From positions 1-46,365 of the forward strand of contig URNG01000012.1 of assembly GCA_900549295.1 (NCBI GenBank): a stretch of 46,365 bases of DNA, written 5' to 3'. The DNA is from an uncultured Rhodocyclaceae bacterium (lineage in GTDB: Bacteria > Pseudomonadota > Gammaproteobacteria > Burkholderiales > Rhodocyclaceae). The notes under the pieces were generated by a model. It worked only from the letters and a program-made list of their open reading frames with translations, did not search any database and was not told the origin of the DNA. Below, piece after piece: positions 33,702 to 41,650 of the stretch. The translations under genes and the position numbers were made by a program. Every line of letters starts with the position of its first letter. Position 1 is the first letter of the stretch.

Positions 33702-34640
33702 TTATCGTTCAATCAAGGGCCGCAGGGTATCGGCCAAGGCTTCGGCGTCGAATTTTGCCACGTAGGCATCGACCCCGACTGCTTTTCCCATCGCCCGATT
33801 GGCTTCCGATGAAAGCGAAGAGTGCATCACGACGGGCACCCCTTCAAAACGCGGATCGGCCTTGATATTCTTGGTCAGCACATAGCCATCCATTTCCGGC
33901 ATCTCGGCGTCAACCAGAATGAGGCGGATCTCATCGCGCAGATTGGCCTTGATCTGCTGCGTATGCGCCGCAATGCCCTGCAGGCGCGTCCAGGCTTCCA
34001 TCCCGTTCGTGGCGTGCTTGTGGCGCACCCCGAGTTTATCCAGGACCTCGGCAATCTTGCGCCGCGCGACGACGGAGTCATCAACGAAAAACACGTTGGT
34101 ATCCGGATCGACCTGCGCCGGGGTGATATCGACGATCATCGCTTCGCCAAACGCGTTGGCCAGTATCTGTTCGACATCGAGGATGGATACCAAGCCGCCG
34201 CTATCGAGTTCGATCACGGCAGTAATCAGGCCCTGATTGGAAGTCAGGACGCTTTCCGGCGCTTTCACCCTGTCCCAATCCACGCGGATGATGCGATCCA
34301 CTTCGTGCACCAGAAAGCCCAGGGTGCGCTTGGAATATTCGGCCACCATCATGGACTTGCCAAGCCCGGTGGGCGCATCGTCCAATTGCAGGAAGGACGC
34401 CAGCGAAAGCACCGGAATCACGTTGCCACGCAGGGAAATCAGCCCCTCGACGCCACGCGGCATATTGGGGGTTTTGGTAATGTGCGGCGTGCGCCCCACT
34501 TCCCGCACCTTGAACACGTTGATCCCGAAAATCTCGCGCGTGCCCAGGTTGAACAGGAGAATTTCCATCTTGTTGGAACCCGCCAGGCGGGTGCGCGCAT
34601 CGACGCTTTCCAGCAAATTCTTGTTTTCGACCAGATTCAT
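33702..34640 (-). CDS. cheV: CheV, CheW-receiver adaptor protein (first)
   Basis: CheV couples receptors to CheA like CheW and adds a receiver domain that can be phosphorylated to tune the complex. The 312-residue protein has an N-terminal CheW-like domain (KMEILLFNLGTREIFGINVFKVREVGRTP; GLISLRGNVIPVLSL). The C-terminal receiver has FFVDDSVVARRKI and phospho-acceptor Asp in LILVDAEMPEMDGYVL. The ATG at 34640 has GGGAGGG eight bases upstream; an ATG 33 bases further on is over the preceding gene. It follows a second cheV by 13 bases and precedes cheY. Confidence 0.95.
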   Translation of the reverse strand: MNLVENKNLLESVDARTRLAGSNKMEILLFNLGTREIFGINVFKVREVGRTPHITKTPNMPRGVEGLISLRGNVIPVLSLASFLQLDDAPTGLGKSMMVAEYSKRTLGFLVHEVDRIIRVDWDRVKAPESVLTSNQGLITAVIELDSGGLVSILDVEQILANAFGEAMIVDITPAQVDPDTNVFFVDDSVVARRKIAEVLDKLGVRHKHATNGMEAWTRLQGIAAHTQQIKANLRDEIRLILVDAEMPEMDGYVLTKNIKADPRFEGVPVVMHSSLSSEANRAMGKAVGVDAYVAKFDAEALADTLRPLIER

Positions 34641-34653
34641 CGTTCCCTCCCGC

Positions 34654-35622
34654 TCAGGCACTGACCGCCGCATCCTGACCGACGCCCAGGCGACGCATCA
34701 AGGTTTCGGATAAACGCTGCGGCTCAAATTTGGGCACGTATTCATCGACCCCTACGGACTGCCCCAGTTTCTGGTTAGACATCCCGGACAGGGACGAGTG
34801 CATGATGACCGGAATATTGGAAAAGCGCGGGTCCGACTTGATCTTCTTGGTCAGGATGTAGCCATCCATTTCCGGCATTTCGATATCGGTGAGGATCAGA
34901 TTGATGAACTCGGAAGGCTCCCGGTTCTGGGTTTTGGCATAGGCCGCCACCTTCTCTATTTCATCCCACAATTGCCGGCCATTGACCGCCGACATGCCCT
35001 TGACGCCCATCGTTTCCAGGGTGCGCTCGATCTGTTTGCGCGCCACGCTGGAATCGTCGCAATAAAATACAGTCATGTCCGGACGGTCGATCTGCACCAC
35101 GCTGCGGAACATGATCTCGTTGTCGATGCTGGTGGTTTCCGCCAGCACCTTTTCGACGTCCATCATCATCACCAGACGGTTGTCTTCCAACTCGGTCACG
35201 GCAGTCACCAAGCCGCCGGTCTGCGCCATCAGCATGTCCGGCGGGACGCGCATCCTGCTCCAATCCAGGCGCAGGATCGTATCCACGCCCTCGACCAGAA
35301 AGCCCTGCGTGTGGCCGTTGTATTCGGTGACGATCATGATCTCGCGCGGCGTGTCGGCGGCGATTCCGGTGTACTTTGCCAGATCGATCACCGGCACCAG
35401 CGCGCCGCGCAGACTCACCATGCCTTCGACGGAAGCCGGCATTTCGGGAGCCGCCGTAATTTGCGGCGTGCGCATGACTTCGCGCACCTTGAACACGTTG
35501 ATGCCATAGGTTTCGCGCCGCCCGGTGCGCTGATCCACGCCGAGGAAAAACAGCAGGATTTCCAGCTTGTTCGTCCCCGCAAGCTTGGTTCGTGCATCAA
35601 TATTTTTTAACAGTTCCGACAT
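34654..35622 (-). CDS. cheV: CheV, CheW-receiver adaptor protein (second)
   Basis: A second CheV of 322 residues precedes the other in tandem. The N-terminal CheW-like domain (LEILLFFLGVDQRTGRRETYGINVFKVREVMRTPQI; GMVSLRGALVPVIDLAKY) has a short insert (VDQRTGRRET) absent from the first copy. The receiver has FYCDDSSVARKQIERTLETMG and LILTDIEMPEMDGYILTKKIKSDPRF. The two CheVs share clear identity over their whole length and probably arose by duplication, but they have diverged and both keep the acceptor Asp. It lies 113 bases after the STAS gene. Confidence 0.95.
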   Translation of the reverse strand: MSELLKNIDARTKLAGTNKLEILLFFLGVDQRTGRRETYGINVFKVREVMRTPQITAAPEMPASVEGMVSLRGALVPVIDLAKYTGIAADTPREIMIVTEYNGHTQGFLVEGVDTILRLDWSRMRVPPDMLMAQTGGLVTAVTELEDNRLVMMMDVEKVLAETTSIDNEIMFRSVVQIDRPDMTVFYCDDSSVARKQIERTLETMGVKGMSAVNGRQLWDEIEKVAAYAKTQNREPSEFINLILTDIEMPEMDGYILTKKIKSDPRFSNIPVIMHSSLSGMSNQKLGQSVGVDEYVPKFEPQRLSETLMRRLGVGQDAAVSA

Positions 35623-35652
35623 TTTCGATTCCTCGCCACGCGCCTGACCTTA

Positions 35653-35665
35653 CGGCGAAACGCCG
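35653..35665. other. Small hairpin upstream of the second cheV
   Basis: CGGCG-AAA-CGCCG is a five-base-pair stem with a three-base loop in the 113-base gap between the STAS gene and cheV. No T-run follows and no consensus promoter is visible in the gap, so its role is open. Confidence 0.25.
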
Positions 35666-35735
35666 CCCAGCCCTTCAATTGGCGGCAAAATTACCACGTA
35701 ACCTGCATTCACCCAAACTTGAACGCCACAAAAAC

Positions 35736-36041
35736 TCAAACGATGCGGAACAAACGGCCAAAATTCGCAATTTCCAGCACTTGTCGCACATTACCGCGCA
35801 CCCCTGTGAGCACGATTTCCTTACCCGAGGACAGTATTTTTTCACGCAGCATGAGCAGCACGCTCAAGGCCGAACTGTCGAGATAATCCACATCGGACAA
35901 ATTGATCTGCACGCTCTGGATTTCCTCGTCTGCGGGCAAACCGTCACAGGCTTCGCGAAAAGCAGGCAGCGTATTGAAATCGAAGCGCCCCGTCAGGTGC
36001 AAGGCAAGCGTTGCTTTCTCCCGTTCGAACCTGATCTGCAT
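35736..36041 (-). CDS. STAS-domain protein (anti-sigma factor antagonist-like)
   Basis: The 101-residue product is a single STAS domain of the SpoIIAA/RsbV type. It carries LALHLTGRFDFNTLPAFREACDG at the start and VQINLSDVDYLDSSALSVLLMLREKI with the conserved DSSAL motif, whose Ser is the usual kinase target. RGNVRQVLEIANFGRLFRIV ends it. Such proteins are switched by phosphorylation of that Ser and bind partner kinases or sigma regulators. No RsbW-like kinase or PP2C phosphatase gene is in the window. It sits between cheB and cheV, so a role in the chemotaxis cluster is likely but not shown. ATG 36041 has GAGG eight bases upstream. Confidence 0.88.
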   Translation of the reverse strand: MQIRFEREKATLALHLTGRFDFNTLPAFREACDGLPADEEIQSVQINLSDVDYLDSSALSVLLMLREKILSSGKEIVLTGVRGNVRQVLEIANFGRLFRIV

Positions 36042-36110
36042 CACAACCACCTCATCCCAGACATTTCCTGCGCAAGTTTAACCCTTAGTTTCACGAAGCA
36101 GTAACTGATT

Positions 36111-37169
36111 TCAGCCCGTACTGGCCGCCAGCACGCGCCGGGCCATCTCCTCGAGCGGCGCCTGCTCTTCCACCGCACCGATCAGGAAAGCTTCGCGCGG
36201 CATGCCATAGACCACGCAACTCGCCTCATCCTGCCCGAAAGTGCGCGCGCCGGCCTGGCGCATGTTCAGCATGCCGCGCGCACCGTCCTTGCCCATGCCG
36301 GTCAGGATGACCCCGACGACCTGGCGTCCCAGCACTTCCGCCGCCGAATCGAACAGGACATCGACCGAAGGCCGGTGCCGGTTCACCGGCTCGCTGCGCA
36401 GCAATTCGGTATGCAAGGCCGTGCCCACACGCTTGAGACGCAGGTGCGAATGGCCCGGCGCGATATAGACGGTACCGGCTTCGATGCGCTCGTTGTTACC
36501 CGCCTCCACGACATGCGGCTGGCACAGGCTGTCCAGGCGTTTGGCGAAAGAGGCGGTGAAGCTTTCCGGCATGTGCTGCACGATCAGGATGGGCGGGCAG
36601 TTGGCCGGCATGCCGAGCAGGAAATCCTTGATCGCCTCGGTCCCGCCGGTCGATGCGCCCAGGCAAATCGTCTTGCCGGTGACTACGGTACTCGTCAACG
36701 GCATGGCTCGCCCCGCTGTGACTGGCGGCTGCGCAGCTGGCGCGGCTGTGCGGGCGCGGATGCGCGCCCAGCGGCTGGTACGGATTTTTTCAGCCAATTC
36801 TTCTGCATAGGACTCCATCGTATGTTCGGCATCCAGATGCGGTTTGCCGATGAAATCTACGGCCCCCAGTTCCAGCGCCTTGAGCGTGACATCAGACGCG
36901 CCTTCGGTATAGGAGGACACCATCACCACCGGCATCGGCCGCAGGCGCATCAGTCGTTCAAGAAATTCCAGGCCGTCCATGCCCGGCATATGTACATCCA
37001 GTGTCAGCACATCGGGATTGAGCGCCTTGATCGCTTCCCGCGCGCTGGACGCATCCGGTGCTTCGCCGACCACTTCCAAGTCGGCAAAGCCATTGATCAT
37101 GGTCGTCAGCAGACTGCGCATCAGGGGCGAATCATCGACGACGAGCACACGAATTCTGGAAAGAGGCAT
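36111..37169 (-). CDS. cheB: CheB, receptor methylesterase/deamidase
   Basis: CheB removes methyl groups from receptors and is activated by CheA. The 352-residue protein has an N-terminal receiver with phospho-acceptor Asp58 (LTLDVHMPGMDG) and acidic pair Asp12-Asp13. A linker follows, then the C-terminal methylesterase domain with the catalytic Ser in ICLGASTGGTEAI, the His in IVQHMPESFTASFA and the Asp in GVILTGMGKDGARGM. All key residues are present. It follows cheD with an 18-base gap. Confidence 0.97.
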   Translation of the reverse strand: MPLSRIRVLVVDDSPLMRSLLTTMINGFADLEVVGEAPDASSAREAIKALNPDVLTLDVHMPGMDGLEFLERLMRLRPMPVVMVSSYTEGASDVTLKALELGAVDFIGKPHLDAEHTMESYAEELAEKIRTSRWARIRARTAAPAAQPPVTAGRAMPLTSTVVTGKTICLGASTGGTEAIKDFLLGMPANCPPILIVQHMPESFTASFAKRLDSLCQPHVVEAGNNERIEAGTVYIAPGHSHLRLKRVGTALHTELLRSEPVNRHRPSVDVLFDSAAEVLGRQVVGVILTGMGKDGARGMLNMRQAGARTFGQDEASCVVYGMPREAFLIGAVEEQAPLEEMARRVLAASTG

Positions 37170-37187
37170 AGACGCTGAGCTTCCTTA

Positions 37188-37799
37188 TCAGATGAACAGT
37201 TCGACATCGCCAGCCACCGGCGCTTGCGACAGGCGGGCCTTGTAATCGCGTTCGCGGCTGAACAGGGTTTCGTTGTGCACGCGGTGCAGTTTCTTGACCA
37301 GCACGCGGCCCGTTTGCGGAAAGTAATACACCTTGCGCGGGTAGGAATCGAGCAGATCCTTGGCCACTACGGGGATTTTTTCCGTTTTCAGATAATTGAG
37401 CACGAATTCGGAATTGCGCTGCCCGATATTGCTGGCGGACAGACTCGCCATCACGGCGCCGCCGCCAAACACCTTGGCTTCCAGGCGATTGCGCCGCGCG
37501 CCCAGCTTGAGCAAATGGTTGATCAGGACTTCCATCGCAAACGAGCCATAGCGCGCCGAGGCGGCGACGGTTTCGCGCCCGCCATCGTCGGGCAGCATGA
37601 AATGGTTCATGCCGCCGATGCCGGCATCCACGTCGCGCACGCAGGCAGCGACACAGGAACCCAACACCGTCACCAGCAGCATCCCGGCATCCGAGACGTA
37701 ATATTCCCCCGGCAGGATCTTGGCCGCTTCCGCGCCAAAGTGCCGGTCGAAATAGCGGTTGGCCGCCAGATGCTCATCGAATGCGTGTTGCACTGGCAT
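37188..37799 (-). CDS. cheD: CheD, receptor glutamine deamidase
   Basis: CheD deamidates specific Gln residues on chemoreceptors and can also bind CheC-type phosphatases. The 203-residue protein has the catalytic Cys in TVLGSCVAACVRD and the His in GMNHFMLP, with RYGSFAMEVLINHLLKLGA and NIGQRNSEFVLNYL downstream. It overlaps cheR by about 26 bases. The annotated ATG at 37799 has AAGG directly against it; a GTG two codons later (37793) has better spacing (AAGGA, five bases) and may be the true start. CheR-CheD-CheB form one adaptation set. Confidence 0.94.
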   Translation of the reverse strand: MPVQHAFDEHLAANRYFDRHFGAEAAKILPGEYYVSDAGMLLVTVLGSCVAACVRDVDAGIGGMNHFMLPDDGGRETVAASARYGSFAMEVLINHLLKLGARRNRLEAKVFGGGAVMASLSASNIGQRNSEFVLNYLKTEKIPVVAKDLLDSYPRKVYYFPQTGRVLVKKLHRVHNETLFSRERDYKARLSQAPVAGDVELFI

Positions 37800-38787
37800 C
37801 CTTTTCGGCGCTCGCCGTCAACACGTAAACCGTCTTGCCCTGCGAGCGGAAGAGGTCTGCTGCGTGCAGGAAACTTTCCGAATGCCCGGCAAACAGCAGG
37901 CCGTCGGGCTGCAGCATGGGCGCAAAGCGGGAAAGGATCTTGTATTGCGTCGGTTTATCGAAATAAATCATGACGTTGCGGCAGAACATCACATCCACTG
38001 GCGTCGGCACGGCATATTTGCTGTCGAGCAGATTGAGCTGGCGGAACTCCACCAGCCGCTTGACCTCCGGACGCACGGCGGCAAAACCTTCCTGTGACCC
38101 CGTGCCGCGCAGGAAGAAGCGGCGCAGACGCTCGGGTGAGAGGCGTTCCAGACGCTCCATGCCATACACGCCCTTGCGCGCCGTCGCCAGGACGTTGGTG
38201 TCCAGATCGGTCGCCAGAATGCTGACGTTATTGACCTCGGCACCGAAGGTTTCGAGCACGGTCATGGCGATCGAATAGGGCTCTTCACCGGTGGAAGCGG
38301 CAGAGCACCAGATCTTGATCGGCCGCTGGCTGCCGATTTTGCGCAGATGTTCGGCCAGGATGGGAAAGTGATGCGGTTCGCGGAAAAACGAAGTGAGATT
38401 GGTCGTCAGGGAATTGACGAATTTCTCCCACTCATCGCCGCTGCCCGGCGTCAGCATGTCGAGGTATTCGTTGAAAGTGCTTTTACCCAGCGCCCGCAGG
38501 CGGCGGGCCAGGCGTGAATAGACCATGTCCTTCTTGACGGGCGACAGGGAAATCCCGGCATACTGGTGAATCAACTTGCGCACACGTTCGAAATCGGTGC
38601 TGGAAAACACGAATTCGCGCGTCGCACTTTCCCGGTTGGCCAGCATGCGGCTCAATTCGCCATGCAGATTGGCCGCTGGCGTTCTCCCTGTCGCGGGCGC
38701 TCCCGCGGCATCCGCAGGAGGCCGACGAGTCGGGGCCGCCGGCGTCAACGGGCGCTTGGGAAACGCAGACTTCGGGTCCAGGGCCAC
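37774..38787 (-). CDS. cheR: CheR, receptor methyltransferase
   Basis: CheR methylates glutamates on receptors using S-adenosylmethionine. The 337-residue protein has a roughly 60-residue Pro/Ala-rich N-terminal extension. The helical CheR N-domain follows (STDFERVRKLIHQYAGISLSPVKKDMVYSRLARRLRALG), then the SAM-binding domain with IKIWCSAASTGEEPYSIAMTV and VDVMFCRNVMIYFD. I choose the GTG at 38787 because GGAGGAG precedes it by seven bases, within the last codons of the upstream receptor gene. The earlier in-frame ATGs lie in that gene's reading frame shadow. Confidence 0.94.
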   Translation of the reverse strand: MALDPKSAFPKRPLTPAAPTRRPPADAAGAPATGRTPAANLHGELSRMLANRESATREFVFSSTDFERVRKLIHQYAGISLSPVKKDMVYSRLARRLRALGKSTFNEYLDMLTPGSGDEWEKFVNSLTTNLTSFFREPHHFPILAEHLRKIGSQRPIKIWCSAASTGEEPYSIAMTVLETFGAEVNNVSILATDLDTNVLATARKGVYGMERLERLSPERLRRFFLRGTGSQEGFAAVRPEVKRLVEFRQLNLLDSKYAVPTPVDVMFCRNVMIYFDKPTQYKILSRFAPMLQPDGLLFAGHSESFLHAADLFRSQGKTVYVLTASAEKDASATRIR

Positions 38788-38788
38788 C

Positions 38789-41626
38789 TCAGAACTCCTC
38801 CCATTCGTCATCCAAACGCGCCGGCAGACGCGGCTTCTTCTGCGCCAGCGCCGGCGGCTTCTGTGTCTGTTTTTGCGGCGCGGCCAAAGCCGGCGAACGC
38901 TTCCTCGCGGAGGATAGCAGCGGCGCACGCGTCGGCAAACGGAAGACAGCCGCCGCACTGTGCATGGAAACCGCCTGCTCTTCCAGGCTCTCCGCTGCGG
39001 CAGCGGCCTGTTCGACCAGCGCTGCGTTTTGCTGCGTCGCCTTGTCCATCTGCATCACGGCAGCGCTGACCTGCTCGATACCCATGCTCTGTTCGCGGCT
39101 GGCGGTGGCGATGTCATTCACGATATGCGCGACACGCCCGATGCTCTCCATGATTTCATTCATGGTCGCGCCCGCCTGATTGACGAGCTTGCTGCCCGTA
39201 TCCACGCGCTGAACCGAATCCGAGATCAAGGTCTTGATTTCCTTCGCCGCTGCGGCACTGCGCTGCGCGAGGCTGCGCACCTCGCTCGCCACCACGGCGA
39301 AACCGCGCCCCTGCTCGCCGGCGCGCGCGGCTTCCACGGCCGCATTGAGCGCCAGGATATTGGTCTGGAAGGCAATGCCGTCGATCACGCCGATGATGTC
39401 GGCGATACGGGTGCTGGCCTGCTGGATGGATTCCATGGTCGCCACCACCTTGCCCACCACTTCGCCGCCCGCCTCCACCACGGTTTTCGCGCTACCGCCG
39501 AGCAGACTGGCCTGACGGGCGTTTTCGGCATTCTGTTTGACGGTCGCCGCAAGCTCTTCCATGCTGGAAGCGGTTTCTTCCAGGCTGCTTGCCTGCTCTT
39601 CGGTACGCGATGACAAATCCTGATTGCCCAGGGCGATTTCCTTGGAAGCCACGTTGATCATTTCCGCCGCGCCCTGGATCTCACCGACGAGTTCGCGCAG
39701 GCGATGCACGGTCTGATTGGCGTCGTTGCGCAAGCGCCCGAACATTCCCTCGAACTCGCCATCGACCGTTTGCAACAGATCGCCGGCCGCGATGCGCGAC
39801 AGCAGTTCGGCAATCTGCCCGATGGCCGAGGCCGTGGTTTCCAGCAAGGTATTGATGCCGACACCGAGTTCAGCATAGAAACCTTCCATCGCCGACGTGT
39901 CGAGCCGCGCATCCAGGTCGCCCGCCGAAGCGCGCTGGATGAGCTTGGCCATTTCCCGCTGCGCCAGAACTTCTGCCGTGCGGTCCATCCACTCACCCAC
40001 CGTTCCCAGACGCTCGCCGCGCTCGTTGATGATGGGATTGGTCACGACGTTGAAGATGCGCCCGCCGATTTCCATTTCGACGGTACGCATGCCCGTCAAC
40101 TCGCGCAGGCCGCGCAAGGCCGATTGCGGATCGGCATAGAAGTTGCCGATATTGCTGCCCACGAAACGATCAACCGAGAAACCCGGCTGCTGCGCGCGCA
40201 GATTCGGTTCGATGCGGCGCAGCATATCGAGCAGCCCCTTGTTGGCATAGAGCACGGTGCCGTCCATATCGGCGATGCGCAGGTTGGCATTGACACAGTC
40301 GAAGGCGATGCGCACGCGCAGGTTGTCGTTGGCCACCCGCTGCACTTCCGCCAGATTGACACTCTGGTGCATCTGCATCGATTGCAGGCCCTGCAGCACC
40401 CGCCCCATTTCGTCGTTGCGCGAGACATCGGCATTGCGGCTGAAATCGCCGTTGGCCAGCGCCCTGAACACCGCCAGAATCTCGGCGATGGGCCGCCCGA
40501 TGGCAAGCATGATCGCCGCTGCGATCCACAAGCCCAGAATCAGCGCCACGACCAGAATCGCCAGCCCCCACATCAGGTTGTCGCGGTAGACCGTATCGCC
40601 CTGATCGACGAGCCGCTGCGCCGCTTCCGCCTGCGCCCGGACCAGCGCTTCCGCACGCCCGATTGCTTCCAGATACGCCGGGTTGATCTGCTCCAGCAGA
40701 ATGCGGTTGGCTTCGGCATAGTCGCCCGCCAGCAAGGCTGCCTTGGCCGGCAGGAGGCCATTCTGGACGTAATTCAGGCGCGCATCGACATAACTGTCCG
40801 CCAATTCCCGCTCCGACTGCGTATGCACGCTACTGGAAAACGACTCCCATTGCCGGGAAATTTCCGCAATATTGCTATCCAACTGGCGCAGATGGGAATC
40901 CAGTTCGTGGTCATGCGCCGCATGGTAGGGGCTGACCGGATCGTGCTGCAGGGATAAAAGCACCTGCGCCCGGTTCTCGGCCATCAGGCGGCCGATGACG
41001 GCGAGCGATTGAGCCGGTTTGACGCTGTTTTCATTGAGCGCCACGGCACTCTCGTGCACGCGGTGGATGCCCCATAAACTCAGCGCGGCCAGCAGCACCA
41101 TACCCAGCATCAGGGCAGCAAAACCCATGCGTATTTTTTGTCGCAGCGACCAGTCGGCAAACCAACCCGCGCCGCCTTCGACCACCGCGCCATGGCGGAT
41201 GCGCAAACGCCCGGCCTGCCCCTCGCGGATCTGGCGATACGCGCTTTCCACCGCCGCGATCTGGTCGCGCCCCGCCTGCCGCCGCACCGACATATAGCCA
41301 ATGACCTTGCCGTTTTCGTACAAAGGCGTGATCGCCGCAGCCATCCAATAAAAACCGCCATCCTTGCAGCGGTTCTTGATCAACCCCACCCAGGGGCGGC
41401 GTGCCTGCAGATCGCGCCACAGATCGGCGAACGCCTCTGCGGGCATGTCAGGGTGACGGATCAGGTTGTGCGGCTGACCGAGCAGTTCTTCTTCGCTATA
41501 ACCGCTGATTTCGACGAAATCGCGGTTGACGTAGGTGATGATGCCCTTGAGATCGGTTTTTGAAACGACCAGGTGTTCGCTCGTCAGCAAAACTTCATGA
41601 TCGGTGACCGGCTGGTTGTTACGCAT
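38789..41626 (-). CDS. Methyl-accepting chemotaxis protein with Aer-type PAS domain
   Basis: This 945-residue receptor combines two sensor types. Residues about 10-115 are a PAS domain strongly like E. coli Aer (LKGIITYVNRDFVEISGY; R57-H58-x-D60 within RHPDMP; YGYMSVR-type end), which in Aer holds FAD and reads redox state. A membrane helix (about 168-189), a periplasmic four-helix bundle, a second helix (LAILVVALILGLWIAAAIML) and HAMP follow. A second PAS-like module (VNANLRIADMDGTVLYANKG), another HAMP-like part and the signalling hairpin (IADIIGVIDGIAFQTNILALNAAVEAA) come next. The C-terminus DDEWEEF is an xWxxF tether. It starts 24 bases after the other receptor gene, with GAGGA upstream. 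Confidence 0.95.
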   Translation of the reverse strand: MRNNQPVTDHEVLLTSEHLVVSKTDLKGIITYVNRDFVEISGYSEEELLGQPHNLIRHPDMPAEAFADLWRDLQARRPWVGLIKNRCKDGGFYWMAAAITPLYENGKVIGYMSVRRQAGRDQIAAVESAYRQIREGQAGRLRIRHGAVVEGGAGWFADWSLRQKIRMGFAALMLGMVLLAALSLWGIHRVHESAVALNENSVKPAQSLAVIGRLMAENRAQVLLSLQHDPVSPYHAAHDHELDSHLRQLDSNIAEISRQWESFSSSVHTQSERELADSYVDARLNYVQNGLLPAKAALLAGDYAEANRILLEQINPAYLEAIGRAEALVRAQAEAAQRLVDQGDTVYRDNLMWGLAILVVALILGLWIAAAIMLAIGRPIAEILAVFRALANGDFSRNADVSRNDEMGRVLQGLQSMQMHQSVNLAEVQRVANDNLRVRIAFDCVNANLRIADMDGTVLYANKGLLDMLRRIEPNLRAQQPGFSVDRFVGSNIGNFYADPQSALRGLRELTGMRTVEMEIGGRIFNVVTNPIINERGERLGTVGEWMDRTAEVLAQREMAKLIQRASAGDLDARLDTSAMEGFYAELGVGINTLLETTASAIGQIAELLSRIAAGDLLQTVDGEFEGMFGRLRNDANQTVHRLRELVGEIQGAAEMINVASKEIALGNQDLSSRTEEQASSLEETASSMEELAATVKQNAENARQASLLGGSAKTVVEAGGEVVGKVVATMESIQQASTRIADIIGVIDGIAFQTNILALNAAVEAARAGEQGRGFAVVASEVRSLAQRSAAAAKEIKTLISDSVQRVDTGSKLVNQAGATMNEIMESIGRVAHIVNDIATASREQSMGIEQVSAAVMQMDKATQQNAALVEQAAAAAESLEEQAVSMHSAAAVFRLPTRAPLLSSARKRSPALAAPQKQTQKPPALAQKKPRLPARLDDEWEEF
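39233..39450 (-). repeat. Direct DNA repeat within the first receptor gene (copy 1)
   Basis: This 218-base segment encodes the receptor signalling tip and lines up without gaps with 42170-42387 in the neighbouring receptor gene; by eye about 85% of bases agree. It marks the most conserved coding part of two receptors and could be a site of recombination between them. Confidence 0.7.
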
Positions 41627-41650
41627 ACGAACGTCCTCGTTGCTCGCGGG

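Noticed and set aside
35696..35722. TCAAGTTT with an 11-base spacer upstream of the second cheV (minus strand), as a sigma-28 promoter
   Set aside because: The -35 box fits, but the -10 (GGTTACGT) matches GCCGATAA poorly at this and nearby spacings.
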